Positions 4,916 through 5,849 of a DNA stretch of 5,849 nucleotides are shown here, in pieces. Source of the DNA: Ruminococcaceae bacterium UBA1447. Its GTDB lineage: Bacteria; Bacillota; Clostridia; Oscillospirales; Acutalibacteraceae. Each line of letters begins with the position of its first letter. Within the stretch, counting starts at the first letter, position 1. The position numbers and the translations under genes are program-made. Below the pieces are notes generated by a model. It searched no databases. It was not told where the DNA came from and saw nothing but the letters and a program-made list of their open reading frames with translations. The stretch lies in contig DCTF01000070.1 in NCBI GenBank assembly GCA_002329225.1, positions 1 to 5,849 on the forward strand, read 5' to 3'.

Positions 4916-5849
4916 TCAGTAGGCTTCAGTAAAAAATATCTCTTTTTTCGGGAAGATGGAATACAACAGTTCCCTGTTTGAGTTTATTTGAACGGTGTTA
5001 AACAGCGCTTCCTTTTCGAGCGATGTGTGGCCGGAGGCAAAACGCGCCAGAACATTGGCATCGCAAATCAAATCCGCTTCCGCACCGCCCCGGGTAACAT
5101 TGACTGTTCCGTCTTCAAAACTCAGGGTGAAGCAATCATTGTTCCAAGGTATACTTCCGTCATTTATTTGTATTGTAACCCTGCCGTTTTGAGAGGAAGG
5201 CTTAATCAGAGCTAAAACCTTTTCGGCATCCACAACCCTGTTCATACCGAAAGTATTCCGTTCCCTTTGCACAAGCAGGGGTTCCGATACAAGGATTGTA
5301 AAATCAATATCCGAAGGCAGACTGCCCTTTAAAGCCTTAAAAACGGGGTGGAAGCGGCTGAGAAATCCCAATAATCCTCTCAGGCCGTCATAGTTTTTAA
5401 AAGCGAGTTCCCGCACCGCCATCTCATGTTGCAGTGTTGAGGAAGAGTCGTAGGAAATATAGCTCACCGCCTCGCCCTCTGGTGTGTACCAAATATATGT
5501 GCTTATCAGTTCGGTATAGGGGTCGCAATCGAACATCTCTTTCCATTGACTTTCATCACGAACCACCGCAAAGTTTTTGTCGGCAATATAGTGATTGTAA
5601 ACTTCTTTCACATCGGCAATGTTTTCATCGTATACAAGCTGTTCGGCATATCCCGGCGCCCTCAAATCCGCAAAGGCATCAAGAGGCATACTCACACACT
5701 GTCTGTCATAACAGCACTCATAGCCGAACATACGGTAGTAGGTATGCGAAAACGGAAAAAGGCAGGACCAAATCTGACCGTTTTCTCTCATCTCTTCAAA
5801 ACAGAAGTTAAACATTTTGCGCACATAGCCCTTGTTGCGCTCGCGGGGC
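4916..5849 (-). CDS. Eis-family N-acetyltransferase (GNAT plus SCP2-like domain), N-terminus beyond the window
   Basis: The reverse strand is open from the right edge to a TGA at 4918-4916, giving 310 visible residues. The GTG at 5824 and ATG at 5815 are internal, because the frame upstream still encodes conserved sequence: PRERNKGYVRKMFNFCFEE is the acetyl-CoA pyrophosphate loop and following helix of a GNAT domain. LFPFSHTYYRMFGYE (visible 30-44) is the end of that domain; in mycobacterial Eis the Tyr of FGY is the general acid. A second, acetyl-CoA-free GNAT-like domain spans about 50-195, and an SCP2-like domain about 204-310 includes NDGSIPWNNDCFTL. The chain ends TEAY; in Eis the terminal carboxylate takes part in catalysis, which fits a chain ending exactly at this point. 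Family members acetylate amines, including aminoglycosides and protein lysines; the substrate here is unknown. The HAD gene follows 51 bp downstream. Roughly the first 80-90 residues are missing. Confidence 0.9.
   Translation of the reverse strand, partial: PRERNKGYVRKMFNFCFEEMRENGQIWSCLFPFSHTYYRMFGYECCYDRQCVSMPLDAFADLRAPGYAEQLVYDENIADVKEVYNHYIADKNFAVVRDESQWKEMFDCDPYTELISTYIWYTPEGEAVSYISYDSSSTLQHEMAVRELAFKNYDGLRGLLGFLSRFHPVFKALKGSLPSDIDFTILVSEPLLVQRERNTFGMNRVVDAEKVLALIKPSSQNGRVTIQINDGSIPWNNDCFTLSFEDGTVNVTRGGAEADLICDANVLARFASGHTSLEKEALFNTVQINSNRELLYSIFPKKEIFFTEAY

Noticed and set aside
5813..5824. GTG (5824) or ATG (5815) as the start of the acetyltransferase
   Set aside because: The same frame continues upstream to the window edge and encodes the acetyl-CoA-binding loop, so the true start lies outside the window.

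Overview
The window looks like a chromosomal segment of a Firmicutes (Clostridia-type) bacterium, probably an uncultured or gut/anaerobe-associated lineage. The basis is strong purine-rich Shine-Dalgarno sites before every complete gene, use of TTG and GTG starts, two near-consensus SigA promoters, moderate GC, and gene families (Cof-type HAD, Eis-like GNAT, ThuA-like, single PQ-loop protein) common in that phylum. The taxonomy is an inference; no rRNA or other marker gene is present. The window holds no mobile element, tRNA, rRNA or CRISPR array.

Layout. Positions 1-480 (minus) carry the N-terminal 160 residues of an unrecognised multi-spanning membrane protein that runs off the left edge. 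A 202-bp divergent intergenic region (481-682) holds a near-perfect promoter (TTGACA-17-TACAAT) reading rightward into a small three-helix PQ-loop/SemiSWEET-like membrane protein that starts at a TTG (683-967, plus). A hairpin that includes its stop codon separates it from a convergent block of minus-strand genes.

Read in the direction of transcription, from right to left, that block is: an Eis-like N-acetyltransferase with an SCP2-like C-terminal domain (4916-5849, N-terminus off the right edge); a Cof-type HAD phosphatase (4097-4864); a 135-bp gap with a second strong promoter (TTGACA-18-TAGAAT), an inverted repeat and a leader hairpin; a 720-residue protein combining a vestigial two-component-regulator-type propeller with a probable alpha/alpha-toroid glycan-active domain (1799-3961); and a ThuA-family protein (1009-1764).

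How the genes work together. The 720-residue protein and the ThuA protein lie 34 bp apart behind one promoter and most likely form a two-gene operon. Neither has a signal peptide, so they plausibly act together in the cytoplasm on a carbohydrate. The substrate cannot be read from the sequence. This pair is the least understood and most interesting part of the window. The acetyltransferase and HAD phosphatase look like a separate, general-purpose pair whose promoter is outside the window. The two small membrane proteins at the left are divergent neighbours with no evident link to the sugar genes.
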